Made by a program: the position numbers and the translations under genes | From: Phycisphaerales bacterium | GTDB taxonomy: Bacteria > Planctomycetota > Phycisphaerae > Phycisphaerales > UBA1924 | Assembly (NCBI GenBank): GCA_020427395.1 | Contig: JAGQON010000003.1 | Coordinates: 62,001 to 126,000, forward strand | Direction of reading: 5' to 3' | DNA: 64,000 nucleotides | Notes under the pieces: generated by a model | The model's input: only the letters and a program-made list of their open reading frames with translations | What the model was told of the DNA's origin: nothing | Databases searched by the model: none | Shown: positions 18,587 to 27,701 of the stretch, one piece after another | How the letters are laid out: each line of letters starts with the position of its first letter | Position numbering within the stretch: the stretch's first letter is position 1

Positions 18587-20071
18587 TCAGAAATCGATGT
18601 TGATCGCGGTTGGGTCATAGACCCAGCCGTGTTTTTCATCGTCGCGGTAGTACGGCTCGCCGTTGATGTGCATCACCCACATCCGCGCCCCGGCCGAACG
18701 CAGCTTCGCGAGCTGGTTCTTGCCGATCTTGGTCCGTAGCGTCACCGACTTCTCGGCATAGTCGCGGTTGATCACCTCGGCCCGGTTCTCGATGGTGTGG
18801 ATCGTCTTGGAATCACTCAGCGGGATCGTGATATCCAGCTCCTCGATCTCACCGATCGAGAACGCCTTGACACGCTCGATGAGCTCCTGCTGCCCCATCG
18901 GCAGCTCAACGGTGTCCGGTTCGCCTGGCAGGGAGCACAGCGGTATCGCACCAACCGCCCGCGACTGCCAGTAGAGCAGGTCCTGATCATCGACATCTGG
19001 CTTGTCCGCCTTGTTGAGCAGTACCAGCAGATCCGGGCGCTCATATCTTGTGATATCGCCTGCGCCATCACGCTTAGCCTGCTCGGCCCGCTTGACCTCG
19101 CGCTGCTCGACCTCTTTGAACAGCTCGTCGAGCGTGCTCATCACCGTCTCGTAGTGCATCTCGGAGTTCGGGTCGGACACATCGAGCAGGACCAGCAGCA
19201 GATCGGCGTGGGTGGCTTCTTCCAGCGTCGCGCGGAACGAGGCAACCAGATGGTGCGGCAGGTCGCGCACAAACCCGACCGTGTCGGACAACATCACATT
19301 GTGACCGCCGCCAAGGTCCCACTCACGCGTCCGGGTCATCAGCGTCGCGAACACGCGATCATCCGCGTACGCCCCGCCCTCGGTCAGCGTGTTGAAGAGC
19401 GTGCTCTTGCCCGCGTTGGTGTAACCCACCAGCCCGACAGTGAAGTAGTCGTTGTTCCGTTTCTCCACGGCCCGGCGTTTGCGAGCCTGGATCTCCTCAA
19501 GCTCACGCCCGAGCTGCGTCTTGCGGCGTTGGACCAGACGCCGGTCGATCTCCAGCTGCTGCTCGCCCGGACCACGCGTGCCCACGCCGCCGATGCCGCC
19601 CGAGCCCACGATGCGCTCGAGGTGGCTCCACATGGCACGGAGGCGCGGGTAGGTGTATTCGAGCTGGGCGATCTCGACCTGCAGCTTGGCCTCGTGCGAG
19701 GTTGCGCGGGATGCGAAGATGTCGAGGATCAGCTCGGAGCGATCGAGCACCTTGCGCTCGGTCATCTGCTCGATCTTGGCGATCTGCTTGGGCGAGAGGT
19801 CGTGATCGAAGATGATCGTCTTGGCGTCGAGGGCCTCGCACATGCCCTTGAGTTCTTCGATCTTGCCTACACCCATGTAGGTGCCCGCCTCGGGGCGATC
19901 GCGGCGCTGCTCGATCTCACCCACGACGACCGCGCCTGCCTGATGGGACAGCTCACGCAGCTCACCGAACGGATCACGCTGGTCGTAGCGGGAATCGGGC
20001 AGGCGGACCGCCGCTAGAACCGTTCGCTCGGCTTGGACTTTAATACTCTGACGCTCTCGGGGTTCTGGCAT
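18587..20071 (-). CDS. hflX: GTPase HflX
   Basis: Ribosome-associated GTPase that rescues or splits stalled ribosomes. The N-terminal HflX domain contains GEIEQRRDRPEAGTYMGVGK, and the linker is the glycine-rich GSGGIGGVGTRGPGEQQLE. The G domain follows with GYTNAGKSTLFN (P-loop), DTVGFVRDLPHHL (switch II) and NKAD for guanine specificity. At 494 residues it is longer than the E. coli protein, with a C-terminal extension of about 100 residues rich in charged strands. It lies 30 bases after the release-factor-like gene on the same strand, which fits a shared ribosome-rescue theme. Confidence 0.95.
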   Translation of the reverse strand: MPEPRERQSIKVQAERTVLAAVRLPDSRYDQRDPFGELRELSHQAGAVVVGEIEQRRDRPEAGTYMGVGKIEELKGMCEALDAKTIIFDHDLSPKQIAKIEQMTERKVLDRSELILDIFASRATSHEAKLQVEIAQLEYTYPRLRAMWSHLERIVGSGGIGGVGTRGPGEQQLEIDRRLVQRRKTQLGRELEEIQARKRRAVEKRNNDYFTVGLVGYTNAGKSTLFNTLTEGGAYADDRVFATLMTRTREWDLGGGHNVMLSDTVGFVRDLPHHLVASFRATLEEATHADLLLVLLDVSDPNSEMHYETVMSTLDELFKEVEQREVKRAEQAKRDGAGDITRYERPDLLVLLNKADKPDVDDQDLLYWQSRAVGAIPLCSLPGEPDTVELPMGQQELIERVKAFSIGEIEELDITIPLSDSKTIHTIENRAEVINRDYAEKSVTLRTKIGKNQLAKLRSAGARMWVMHINGEPYYRDDEKHGWVYDPTAINIDF

Positions 20072-20103
20072 GGACCTGTAGTGTACCCGTCAACGCGTGA
20101 AAA

Positions 20104-20655
20104 TCACGGCTTGAGCGGGCGCATCGAGCGTAAACAACGCTCTTCATTGAACTTCACGAGCGCCGGCGGGTGGTCGCCCAGCAATCGGACCAGCTGCGAG
20201 CCTGAGCACTGCAGACGCGTTGAAGCCCTGCGGATGTCGTAGCCGCAGGCATCGATGACATCCATCGCCTCGGCCAGCAGGCTCGCAAAGTCCTGATGCT
20301 TGATACTGCACACGATCCTGCGGTCCTTGCAGCGTGACTTCCAAAGCTCGCTGCGGATCTCGCCCTCAGGCACATAGACCCGGTGCTCAGTCGCAAGCCG
20401 AAGCCGCAGTCGCCTGAGGGCAACGCTCTGATTTTCCTTGGCCAACCGTCGCTCGCCGGCTTGGGCCTCGATCCCCGTCGGGTTGTGGACGAGGGTGATA
20501 TGCGTCTCGACCTTGTTTCGGTGCTGCCCTCCAGGGCCCGATGCCCGACCGCGTGTAAGCGTGCACTGCTTCATGAGCACATCAGCTCCCAGGGCCGCGG
20601 GGTGGGTATCGCGGGGCACCGGCTGATCGAGCTTGTCGAGGAAGCTGAAATCCAT
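20104..20655 (-). CDS. GGQ-domain peptide chain release factor-like protein
   Basis: A 183-residue protein with the class I release factor catalytic domain only. GRASGPGGQHRNKVET at about residues 38-53 carries the GGQ that triggers peptidyl-tRNA hydrolysis. No codon-recognition domain is present, so like ArfB it could act on stalled ribosomes without a stop codon. It differs from ArfB in having a C-terminal part of about 90 residues that ends in helix-turn-helix-like segments instead of the short basic tail; such proteins are common in planctomycetes. It starts one base after the tsaD stop and is followed by hflX. Confidence 0.85.
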   Translation of the reverse strand: MDFSFLDKLDQPVPRDTHPAALGADVLMKQCTLTRGRASGPGGQHRNKVETHITLVHNPTGIEAQAGERRLAKENQSVALRRLRLRLATEHRVYVPEGEIRSELWKSRCKDRRIVCSIKHQDFASLLAEAMDVIDACGYDIRRASTRLQCSGSQLVRLLGDHPPALVKFNEERCLRSMRPLKP

Positions 20656-20656
20656 G

Positions 20657-21715
20657 TCAGCACGCGGTGGTCGGTACAGCGGAGAGCGTGAGGTCGTCCG
20701 CCTGCCCGCTGGAGAAGAGCCGTTCGCCCAGCCCCGCGATCATCGCGGCGTTGTCGACGCAGTAGCCTATCTGCGGGATGATGAGCTCTAGCCCGTGCGC
20801 CCCGGCGAACTCGTGCATCTTCGATCGCACGAGGGTGTTGGCGCTCACGCCTCCCCCCACGATCAGGGTCTGGCAGCCATCAATCCGTTCAATGGCGCGA
20901 TCGAGCTTGATCGTGAGGGCTCGGACAGCGGCACGCTGGAAGCTCGCCGCGATGTCGCGCATGCGTTCGGGTGTCAGTTCTGGCACCTCGGGCTTGGGCA
21001 GCGGGTCTTTGCCGGGCAAAGCGGGCGGGGCGGGCTTGCCCTTGGCCTCGTAGAGCACCGCGGTCTTGAGCCCGGAGTAGCTGAAATCAAGCGAGTCCTT
21101 CCCGAGTCGCGAGACCGGGAAGTCGAACGACCGATCATTCGCGCCGGGCTCCCGGGCCAGCGCATCGATCTGCGGCCCGCCCGGATGCCCAAGCCCAAGG
21201 ATCGAGGCGACCTTGTCGAAGGCCTCGCCGATCGCGTCATCGATGGTCGTTCCGAGGCGTTTGACCTTGAGCGCGGAGCGCAGCTCATAGATTGAGGTGT
21301 GCCCGCCGCTGACCACCAGGCCCAGGGCCGGGTACTGGGGCTCGTCCCGCCCGAGCATCCCCGCGTAGAGGTGCGCGTGAACATGATCGACACCAACAAG
21401 CGGCACGCCCAGCGACCACGACAGTGCCTTGGCAGCGCTGAGCCCCACCAGAAGCGAGCCGATCAGCCCGGGGCGGTGCCCGATGGCGATGAGATCGATG
21501 TCCGCCTGCGTAATGCCAGCCTGTGCGATCGCATCACGCACGACCGGGAGGATGTGCTGTTCGTGTGCGCGCGAGGCAATCTCGGGGACGACGCCCCCGA
21601 ACTCCTCGTGCAGTTCGTACTGGCTGGCCACGATGCTGGATCGCACCTCGCGCCCGTCGATCACGACGCTGGCGGCCGTCTCATCGCACGACGACTCGAT
21701 GCCCAGAACGATCAC
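20657..21715 (-). CDS. tsaD: tRNA N6-adenosine threonylcarbamoyltransferase
   Basis: Catalytic subunit of the t6A37 tRNA modification complex. It has the ASKHA nucleotide-binding start IVLGIESSCDETAASVV, the metal site DHVHAHL (HxxxH), GLVVSGGHTSIY, and a late VGGGVSANTLVR. The length of 352 residues is normal, with one insert of about 15 residues rich in Pro and Lys near residue 220. The start is GTG at 21715, overlapping the S41 protease stop by 4 bases (GTGA), so the two are coupled. Confidence 0.95.
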   Translation of the reverse strand: MIVLGIESSCDETAASVVIDGREVRSSIVASQYELHEEFGGVVPEIASRAHEQHILPVVRDAIAQAGITQADIDLIAIGHRPGLIGSLLVGLSAAKALSWSLGVPLVGVDHVHAHLYAGMLGRDEPQYPALGLVVSGGHTSIYELRSALKVKRLGTTIDDAIGEAFDKVASILGLGHPGGPQIDALAREPGANDRSFDFPVSRLGKDSLDFSYSGLKTAVLYEAKGKPAPPALPGKDPLPKPEVPELTPERMRDIAASFQRAAVRALTIKLDRAIERIDGCQTLIVGGGVSANTLVRSKMHEFAGAHGLELIIPQIGYCVDNAAMIAGLGERLFSSGQADDLTLSAVPTTAC

Positions 21716-23382
21716 GAATCCGATTCCTCGCCCTTCGTCGCGTCCTGTTTCTCGACATCAGCATCGACAAGCCAGTTCTCAAGATCGTTGCCGGTGATCT
21801 TGAGCGTGGTGATGATGTTGCCGTCCTTGTCGCGAACAACCAACTCGCCGCCCTCGAGGTCGGTGGTGTCGTCCCAGAAATCGCGCGGGTTCTCGCCCAA
21901 GCGCTGCTCGGGCACGCCCTGCTCGGCGGCCTCGCGCCGGCGATCGAGGCGGGCCAGCTCGCGCAGCAGGCGTTCTTCCTGAGTACGGATCTGGTTGAGT
22001 TCGGCCAAGGCCACATCCTCGGGCTCGTTTGCTTCGATTCCGACCGGCGCGAACTCGCCAGCAGCAACCCGATGCTGCATCACCCGCACCGCGGCGCTGA
22101 GCTGCGGATCGGTCAGCGCCTCAAGCACGGCGTTCGTGTCGTTGAGATCGACCTGGTCGTTCTCCTCGATGTGCTCGATGATCTCCTGCGCCCGACGGGC
22201 CCGGAGCATCTCGATCGTCTGATCGTTGGTCAGCGGCACGAAGTAGCCGTCGCTGGGATCTACGCCCCACTCGGTCGAATCGTCGCGGCGGTGCAGCAAA
22301 CGCCCGGAGGGCAGGTAGTAGTACTGCTCGGTGATCTTGAGCACGCCCGCGCCCGACTCAAGCGGGCGGACGGTCTGCACCGAGCCCTTGCCGAAGCTGC
22401 GGGTGCCCAAGATGATCGCTCGCCCATGATCCGACAAAGCGCCCGAGAGCACCTCGGAGGCGCTGGCGCTCTGTCCGTTGACCATGACCAGCAGCGGCAG
22501 GTCGGTGATCGTGCCCTCGCTGCTGGCGCTGTCGATGCTCTCGGGGAACGCGCGACCCTTGGTCGACACGATCACACCCTGATCGATGAACATGTCCGCG
22601 ATTGCGACGGCCTCGTCCAAGAGACCTCCGGGGTTGAACCGCAGGTCGAGGATCAGCCCGCCCAACTCGCCGCCCAGTTCCTGCTTGGACTTGGCGATGG
22701 CGTTCTTGATCTCCATGGCGCAGCCGGGCGTGAACTGGGTGAGGCGGATGTATGCGATGCGTGAGCTGGGGTCGATGGTGAAGTGCCAGCCGCCGTCGCC
22801 GCCCTCGCGCATGAAGCCCTTGACAGCCTGTACCTTGATGTGGTCTCGGATGATGTCGATCTCAAGGGTCTCGGCCCCGCGCTCGACGGTGATGGTGACC
22901 TTGGTGTTGGGCTCGCCAGTGAGCAGGTCGATGGATTCATCGATCGTCAGCCCCTCGGTGGACTCGCCGTCGATCGCAACGACGCGGTCCTCGGCCATCA
23001 CGCCGGCTTTCCACGCGGGCGAGCCGTCGAGCGGTGAGGAGATCGTGAGCCAGCCGTCCCGCATGCCGACCTCGGCACCGATGCCGACATACTCGCCGGT
23101 GAGGTCCTTGGAGAACTTCTCGGTGTCACGACGGGGGACGAAGACCGTGTAGGGGTCGTTGAGTTCCTCGATCATGCCCTGGATGGCGCCGAGTTGCATC
23201 TTCTCGCGATCGGGCTCCTCGACATGCAGCGCGTTGATCATCGTGCTGACATCCACGATTGGATCGAAGAAGCTGTAGTCGTCGGCCCCGACACGCATCG
23301 CGCTGGTCGCAACGGCGATGGTCGAGCCGATGACCGCGATGCCAAGGATCCCGACGAGGGGCAGGGTGGATTTCTTGCTCAT
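21712..23382 (-). CDS. S41-family C-terminal processing peptidase with PDZ domain
   Basis: A 556-residue envelope protease. The N-terminal hydrophobic segment (about residues 7-27) is a signal or anchor. A PDZ domain follows at about 95-175 with GAEVGMRDGWLTISSPLDGS and AGVMAEDRVVAIDGE. The S41 catalytic domain has DLRFNPGGLL, then VNGQSASASEVLSGAL with the nucleophilic Ser and GTRSFGKGSVQT with the general-base Lys. The C-terminal 130 residues are charged and probably coiled-coil around 480-505. The ATG at 23382 has GGAG about 10 nt upstream. It belongs to the CtpA/Prc group that trims C-termini. Confidence 0.92.
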   Translation of the reverse strand: MSKKSTLPLVGILGIAVIGSTIAVATSAMRVGADDYSFFDPIVDVSTMINALHVEEPDREKMQLGAIQGMIEELNDPYTVFVPRRDTEKFSKDLTGEYVGIGAEVGMRDGWLTISSPLDGSPAWKAGVMAEDRVVAIDGESTEGLTIDESIDLLTGEPNTKVTITVERGAETLEIDIIRDHIKVQAVKGFMREGGDGGWHFTIDPSSRIAYIRLTQFTPGCAMEIKNAIAKSKQELGGELGGLILDLRFNPGGLLDEAVAIADMFIDQGVIVSTKGRAFPESIDSASSEGTITDLPLLVMVNGQSASASEVLSGALSDHGRAIILGTRSFGKGSVQTVRPLESGAGVLKITEQYYYLPSGRLLHRRDDSTEWGVDPSDGYFVPLTNDQTIEMLRARRAQEIIEHIEENDQVDLNDTNAVLEALTDPQLSAAVRVMQHRVAAGEFAPVGIEANEPEDVALAELNQIRTQEERLLRELARLDRRREAAEQGVPEQRLGENPRDFWDDTTDLEGGELVVRDKDGNIITTLKITGNDLENWLVDADVEKQDATKGEESDS

Positions 23383-23493
23383 AACGCACGCTCCAGGTTC
23401 AATGAGGCCCGATCTCGACATCGAGTAAGCCGCTCACCAGAGTCTATACCCCCGAGAAGCCCGATCGGTTCAGTATGGAGCGTCAGGGTGGCC

Positions 23494-23940
23494 TTACGGC
23501 GCTGGCGGAAGCTCGCTTCGGAGCATTTCGGCAAAGCGATCCGGGGAGGCCCCACCCTCGATGCGGGCGATCACCTCGCCCTGCTGAACGATCAGGGTCG
23601 TCGGATAGGCCCGAACACCGAGCGAGCGGATGTCGTCGATGCTCTGGGATTCCTCGAGATATACGGGGATCGTCCGTTGATTGATCAGTTCGACCACGCC
23701 AGGATCGACCATTGCGCCACGCTTGAGGGCCTGGCATGGGGCGCACCAGTCAGCCGTGGCCAGCACAATCACCGGCTTGCCCTGCTCGATTGAGAGCTGG
23801 TTCGCCTGCTCAAGTGTGTAGGCGGCCGAGAATACATCCGGCGTCGCGGCTGGGCCACGGAGCAGCGAGATCACATTCGGCAGTGCCAGAAGCAGCAGCA
23901 CAACAATGAGAAAGGTGACGAGGTGTTTACCGGACTTCAC
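23494..23940 (-). CDS. Membrane-anchored thioredoxin-fold protein
   Basis: A 148-residue protein with one N-terminal membrane helix (about residues 6-25) and a thioredoxin domain outside the cytoplasm. The active site is ATADWCAPCQALKR, with both cysteines of the WCxxC motif. The cis-proline loop is RAYPTTLIV. It resembles thioredoxin-like proteins that reduce or oxidise cysteines of envelope proteins. The start is taken as GTG 23940 because AAGGGA is 9 nt upstream and it opens directly into the anchor; a TTG at 23973 would add 11 residues with two extra cysteines. Confidence 0.85.
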   Translation of the reverse strand: MKSGKHLVTFLIVVLLLLALPNVISLLRGPAATPDVFSAAYTLEQANQLSIEQGKPVIVLATADWCAPCQALKRGAMVDPGVVELINQRTIPVYLEESQSIDDIRSLGVRAYPTTLIVQQGEVIARIEGGASPDRFAEMLRSELPPAP

Positions 23941-24007
23941 GAGCGTATTTCCCTTCGTGCAGGTCTCGCACAATCAACTAGCGGATGCCGCCGCGTATTC
24001 CCCATGA

Positions 24008-25003
24008 TTACCAATCCTCTAGCTCACCCACAAGCGGTTCAACGAGGTCCTTGCGTGTCACGATGCCCAGATCACGTTGCTGGTGGCGCACAATACCCAT
24101 GTGGGCACCTGATCGGCTGAGGATGCGGAGCGCTTTTTCGACACTGTCTGCCATCGCGATCAGAGTGGGTTCGCGCATGATCGTCTCGATCCGCTGGGAT
24201 TCGTCCCGCAACGATTCATGGACATACAGATCAATTGCGTGCACGATGCCAGTGACCCGGTTATCGCGTCCGATGACCGGGAAACGCGAGTAAGGGTGCC
24301 CCCGGACGGCGCTTCGCGCCCGAGCGATGGTCCAGCCCTCACGCAACGCCCGCACCTGCCCGATAGGGATCATCTCGGTGCGGACTTTGGCGTGCTCGAG
24401 CTGCAGCGCCCGATCGATCAGGGTCGCCTGGGCGTCGCTCATCGATCCTGAACCGAACTTGAGCAGTTCCGCCACTCGTTCGCGAGTATCCCCCAGCGAA
24501 CCGAGCTTGCCCACCCCCACCATGCGCGAAGCCACATCGGCGATCCAGCCCAGGATCGGCACGATCGGGATGATGGTCACGATCGTCCGCATCACCACCA
24601 GCAGCGGGGCAAAGCGTGGCATGAGCACATCCGCGTTCGCCCGGAACACCTCCTTGGGCGTCGATTCTGCAAAGATCAGCAGCAGGGGTGTGAGCACGGC
24701 CACCTGCGCAAGCACCATCTGCGTATCGCTCAGTCCCATGGTGGCGACGAGTGTCGTCAACGCGAGCGTGCCGACATAGTTGAAGATGTTGTTCCATACG
24801 AGCAAGGCCGTGAGTGCCGGGACGGGCTCATCGAGCTGTTTCTGCAGGCGACGGGCACCCTCGTTGCCTTTGCGGGAGCCACGCACCCGCGCGAGTACGC
24901 GATTGACGCTGTAGAGCCCAACCTCGAGCCCCGAGCAGAACGCCGAGCCACCGATGCCGACGAGCACGAGCAGGGTCCACAGGATGTATTCGCTCGTGCT
25001 CAT
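24008..25003 (-). CDS. CNNM/CorC-type membrane protein with CBS pair (shorter copy)
   Basis: A 331-residue protein with an N-terminal DUF21 (CNNM) membrane domain: helices at about 8-25, 62-82, 90-110 and 125-150. The CBS pair is in the second half (ERVAELLKFG..., KVRTEMIPIGQVRAL, YSRFPVIGRDNRVTGIVH). It stops soon after the CBS domains, so the C-terminal CorC/HlyC transport-associated domain is missing. CNNM/CorC proteins are linked to magnesium or cobalt efflux; that is a family inference. Its ATG overlaps the stop of the full-length copy upstream, so the two probably form a heteromeric pair. Confidence 0.88.
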   Translation of the reverse strand: MSTSEYILWTLLVLVGIGGSAFCSGLEVGLYSVNRVLARVRGSRKGNEGARRLQKQLDEPVPALTALLVWNNIFNYVGTLALTTLVATMGLSDTQMVLAQVAVLTPLLLIFAESTPKEVFRANADVLMPRFAPLLVVMRTIVTIIPIVPILGWIADVASRMVGVGKLGSLGDTRERVAELLKFGSGSMSDAQATLIDRALQLEHAKVRTEMIPIGQVRALREGWTIARARSAVRGHPYSRFPVIGRDNRVTGIVHAIDLYVHESLRDESQRIETIMREPTLIAMADSVEKALRILSRSGAHMGIVRHQQRDLGIVTRKDLVEPLVGELEDW

Positions 25004-26277
25004 CCTTCGATCCCGCCTTCCGACTCGGTGGAGATGACACGCAGCTCGATCCGATCGATCGCCCGCTCGTGCACCGACACGACCCGCATCTCAATCGAAC
25101 CGGCTACGGCGCGATCACCGACTTCGGGGATACGCCCGAGCAGGACCATCATCAGCCCGCCCAGCGTGTTGACATGCTTGGTGTGCTCGATGAGCGAGCG
25201 GTCCTTGAACAGCATCGCCCAGTCGCGGATGTTCAGACGCCCGGGAACGAGCCAGCGTCCACCGCCCAGGTCCTCGATCGACTCGGCGGCGCTGTCCTGG
25301 GTCGGCTCCAGTTCATCGAGCAGCTCGCGCAGGATATCGGCGATGGTGATGATGCCGCACACGCCGCCGTGCTCGTCGACACAGACCCCGACGCGGTGCC
25401 CAGACTCGCGGAGTTGCTCCATCAGCATGTCCAGGCGGGTCTGCTCGGGCACATACATGACCGGCTCGATGGCCTGGCGAAGCGGCGTCCCCTCGAAGAC
25501 ATCGCGGGCATTGAGGATCCCCAGCAGCCCGTCGTCGAGGTCCCGCTCGCAGACAATCGTCCGGGTTCGACCGGTCCTCCGGCAGACCTCTGCGAGCTCT
25601 TCATGCCCGATGTCGGGTGTGACCCATTCCAGATCAACGCGGGGGGTCATCACCTGCTCAACCCGCAGCTGCCCCATCTCGACGATGGATGTCAGCACCA
25701 GCTGCTCACCTTGGGCAAGCACACCCTCGCCCGCGCTCATCGAGATCAGGGAGGCCAACTGCTCAGCGTTGACCTCGTTCCCGCTCTCGCTTCCGGTGCT
25801 CGGAGAAACAAGACGCGCCAGTGGTGCCACCACCCAGACATCAAGCACACGAAGCAATCCCGCGATCGGGCGACGGATCAGCAGGTGCGCCGGGGCGGCG
25901 ATGCGAAGAAACAGCAGCGTGGCGCCCGACGCGAAGAGTTTGGCGAATACCTCTCCCATCAGGATAATCGCGGACAGCGAGACGACCGAGATGGTGATCC
26001 GCATCAGGGTGGTGTCCGCGTGGAGCGTCAACACACTGGTGACAATGAAATAGCTGACATTGATCACCATATTCAGCAGCAGCACCTGCATCAGCAGCTC
26101 TCTGGGACGTGCCAGCAGTGCATCGACCATCTTGGCCAGGGTCGGGTTGCTCCGTCGGAGTGTCGCCCGCTGACCGTGCGTCACGCCGAAAAGCGCAGTC
26201 TCGGATGCCGACGCGAAGGCCGACCCGACGAGCAGGACTGCCAGCACAATGACCAGTGGTGTATCGGATGCATCCAT
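25000..26277 (-). CDS. CNNM/CorC-type membrane protein with CBS pair and CorC domain (full-length copy)
   Basis: A 425-residue member of the CNNM/CorC family. The membrane domain covers residues 1-180 (ETALFGVTHGQRATLRRS is the DUF21 signature region). The CBS pair follows at about 200-325 with VEQVMTPRVDLEWV and HRVGVCVDEHGGVCGIITIA. The last 80 residues form the CorC/HlyC domain (GGRWLVPGRLNIRDW, then VNTLGGLMMVLLGRIPEVGD). It starts 29 bases after the HscB-like gene and overlaps the shorter homologue downstream by 4 bases. Divalent-cation transport or tolerance is inferred from the family. Confidence 0.9.
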   Translation of the reverse strand: MDASDTPLVIVLAVLLVGSAFASASETALFGVTHGQRATLRRSNPTLAKMVDALLARPRELLMQVLLLNMVINVSYFIVTSVLTLHADTTLMRITISVVSLSAIILMGEVFAKLFASGATLLFLRIAAPAHLLIRRPIAGLLRVLDVWVVAPLARLVSPSTGSESGNEVNAEQLASLISMSAGEGVLAQGEQLVLTSIVEMGQLRVEQVMTPRVDLEWVTPDIGHEELAEVCRRTGRTRTIVCERDLDDGLLGILNARDVFEGTPLRQAIEPVMYVPEQTRLDMLMEQLRESGHRVGVCVDEHGGVCGIITIADILRELLDELEPTQDSAAESIEDLGGGRWLVPGRLNIRDWAMLFKDRSLIEHTKHVNTLGGLMMVLLGRIPEVGDRAVAGSIEMRVVSVHERAIDRIELRVISTESEGGIEG

Positions 26278-26306
26278 AAGCGGTGTGCGCCGTCGTCAAG
26301 ACGGTT

Positions 26307-26840
26307 TCAGTCACGGAAATCGGCACGCGCGGGGTCGTACTCCGGGTCGAGTTGCTCGATCAGGCGTTCAATATACCGCCACGCGTTGAGCTGCACACGG
26401 ATCGCTCGAAGCGACTCCGGATCGGGTTGCACATCGAGCTTTTCGAACATCGAGGCGACCTGTTCGCGGTGTTCCCGGCGCTGCTGCACACCCCACTGCT
26501 CCCAATCCTCGCGTTCCGCCTCGCCGCCCGATTCGATGGCTTCCTCGATCTCCTGCCGCTGCATCATCATCTGCATCAGGAAACCGTCGGGCAGGTCTTT
26601 GCACTCGGATGCACCCGGGCCGCCCAACAGGTCGAGGAGGACAATGGCCCGCTGTTCGTCATCGAGCAGGATCGCCCGGGCCTGATTGAGGGTAGAGGGA
26701 TCGATCTCGCTGCCCCCCGCATCGGGGTGGGCGTTTGCGAGTCGGGTGCGGTATGCACGCTCGATCGCGTCGCGGTCAATACGGTAATCTGGCGTCAAGC
26801 CGAGCACGGCAAACGGGTTGTCGGCAGACGGGTCTGGCAT
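26307..26840 (-). CDS. HscB-like J-domain co-chaperone
   Basis: A 177-residue protein. The N-terminal J domain (about residues 8-60) starts NPFAVLGL and has the HPD tripeptide in ANAHPDAGGSE. The C-terminal half is a helical bundle with GFLMQMMMQRQEIEEAIE, the pattern of HscB, which delivers the scaffold protein IscU to its Hsp70 in iron-sulfur assembly. No isc genes are in this window, so a general J-protein role cannot be excluded. The ATG at 26840 puts the J domain at the N-terminus; a GTG at 26891 would add 17 residues and is less likely. Confidence 0.75.
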   Translation of the reverse strand: MPDPSADNPFAVLGLTPDYRIDRDAIERAYRTRLANAHPDAGGSEIDPSTLNQARAILLDDEQRAIVLLDLLGGPGASECKDLPDGFLMQMMMQRQEIEEAIESGGEAEREDWEQWGVQQRREHREQVASMFEKLDVQPDPESLRAIRVQLNAWRYIERLIEQLDPEYDPARADFRD

Positions 26841-26996
26841 CTGATCTATCGTAGTCGCGTTTTCGAGCCACCTGCTGCCCCCCCGTAACACGGGGTGATT
26901 TTCTCGTCGCGTATTGACGCGGCAGCCGATCTACGCGACGATGGTGTGTCAGACCGTCGTCCGTGACTTTCGTGGGCCACAGAAAGGCAACGCGGC

Positions 26997-27701
26997 ATGA
27001 GCATGCATATCGGGATCGTTGGTGTGAGCCCCGAGGGTGCGGCGCTGTGCTATCAGCAGCTCTTCAGGCACGCCGCCATCATGCTCGAACCCCACCTGCA
27101 CCCGGTGGTCAGCGTGCACAACATCCCGCTGGCGCAGTACATCGATGCCGTGCGCCGTGACGACTGGGTCCAGGTCGGCAAGCTGCTCAGCGAGTCCGCC
27201 CAGCGTCTGGCGAGTATCGGGGCGGAGTTCTGCTTTACCCCGGACAACGCGGTGCAGCACGCGATCCAGCTCGCCAAGGTCAACTCGTCCATCCCCTGGC
27301 TCAAGATGACCGATGCCGTGGCCGAACGCATTGTGGATGATCAACGAGCCACGGTGGGCGTGATCGGGACGAACTATGTCACCACTGGTTCAGCCTATCA
27401 GACCGGTCTCGGGATCAAGGGTGTCAAGCTTGTCCGTCCCAGCGATGACGACGCAGCCGAACTCGATCGGATTATCTTTACCGAACTTGTCTATGGCATC
27501 ATCGAGGAAGAATCCCGCCAGAGCGTGCTGAGCATCATCCGGCGACTCTGCGACAAGGGCAGCGAGGGGATCATCCTTGGCTGCTCGGAAGCACCGCTGC
27601 TCGTCACACCCGACAACTGCGATGTGCCGCTCTACAACGCCTCGGACATCATGGCCGAGTGCGCGCTGCGACACGCTATCAGTTCTCGCACCGCTTCATA
27701 A
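26997..27701 (+). CDS. Aspartate/glutamate racemase superfamily protein, first catalytic Cys replaced by Asp
   Basis: A 234-residue two-lobed racemase-fold protein. It begins MHIGIVGVSPEGAAL, and the C-terminal site GIILGCSEAPLLV retains the second catalytic cysteine. The first site, where cofactor-independent racemases have Cys in a PCNT-type motif, reads CFTPDNAV, so the aligned residue is Asp83. Racemisation by the two-base mechanism would then be altered; decarboxylase, isomerase or one-base chemistry are alternatives. AAAGG lies upstream of the ATG. Its 3' end overlaps the convergent alpha/beta hydrolase gene by 23 bases. Confidence 0.85.
   Translation: MSMHIGIVGVSPEGAALCYQQLFRHAAIMLEPHLHPVVSVHNIPLAQYIDAVRRDDWVQVGKLLSESAQRLASIGAEFCFTPDNAVQHAIQLAKVNSSIPWLKMTDAVAERIVDDQRATVGVIGTNYVTTGSAYQTGLGIKGVKLVRPSDDDAAELDRIIFTELVYGIIEEESRQSVLSIIRRLCDKGSEGIILGCSEAPLLVTPDNCDVPLYNASDIMAECALRHAISSRTAS

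Noticed and set aside
25069..26685. Plus-strand open frame of 538 codons, His- and Gln-rich
   Set aside because: Antisense to the full-length CNNM/CorC gene and the HscB-like gene; no signal peptide, motif or ribosome site.
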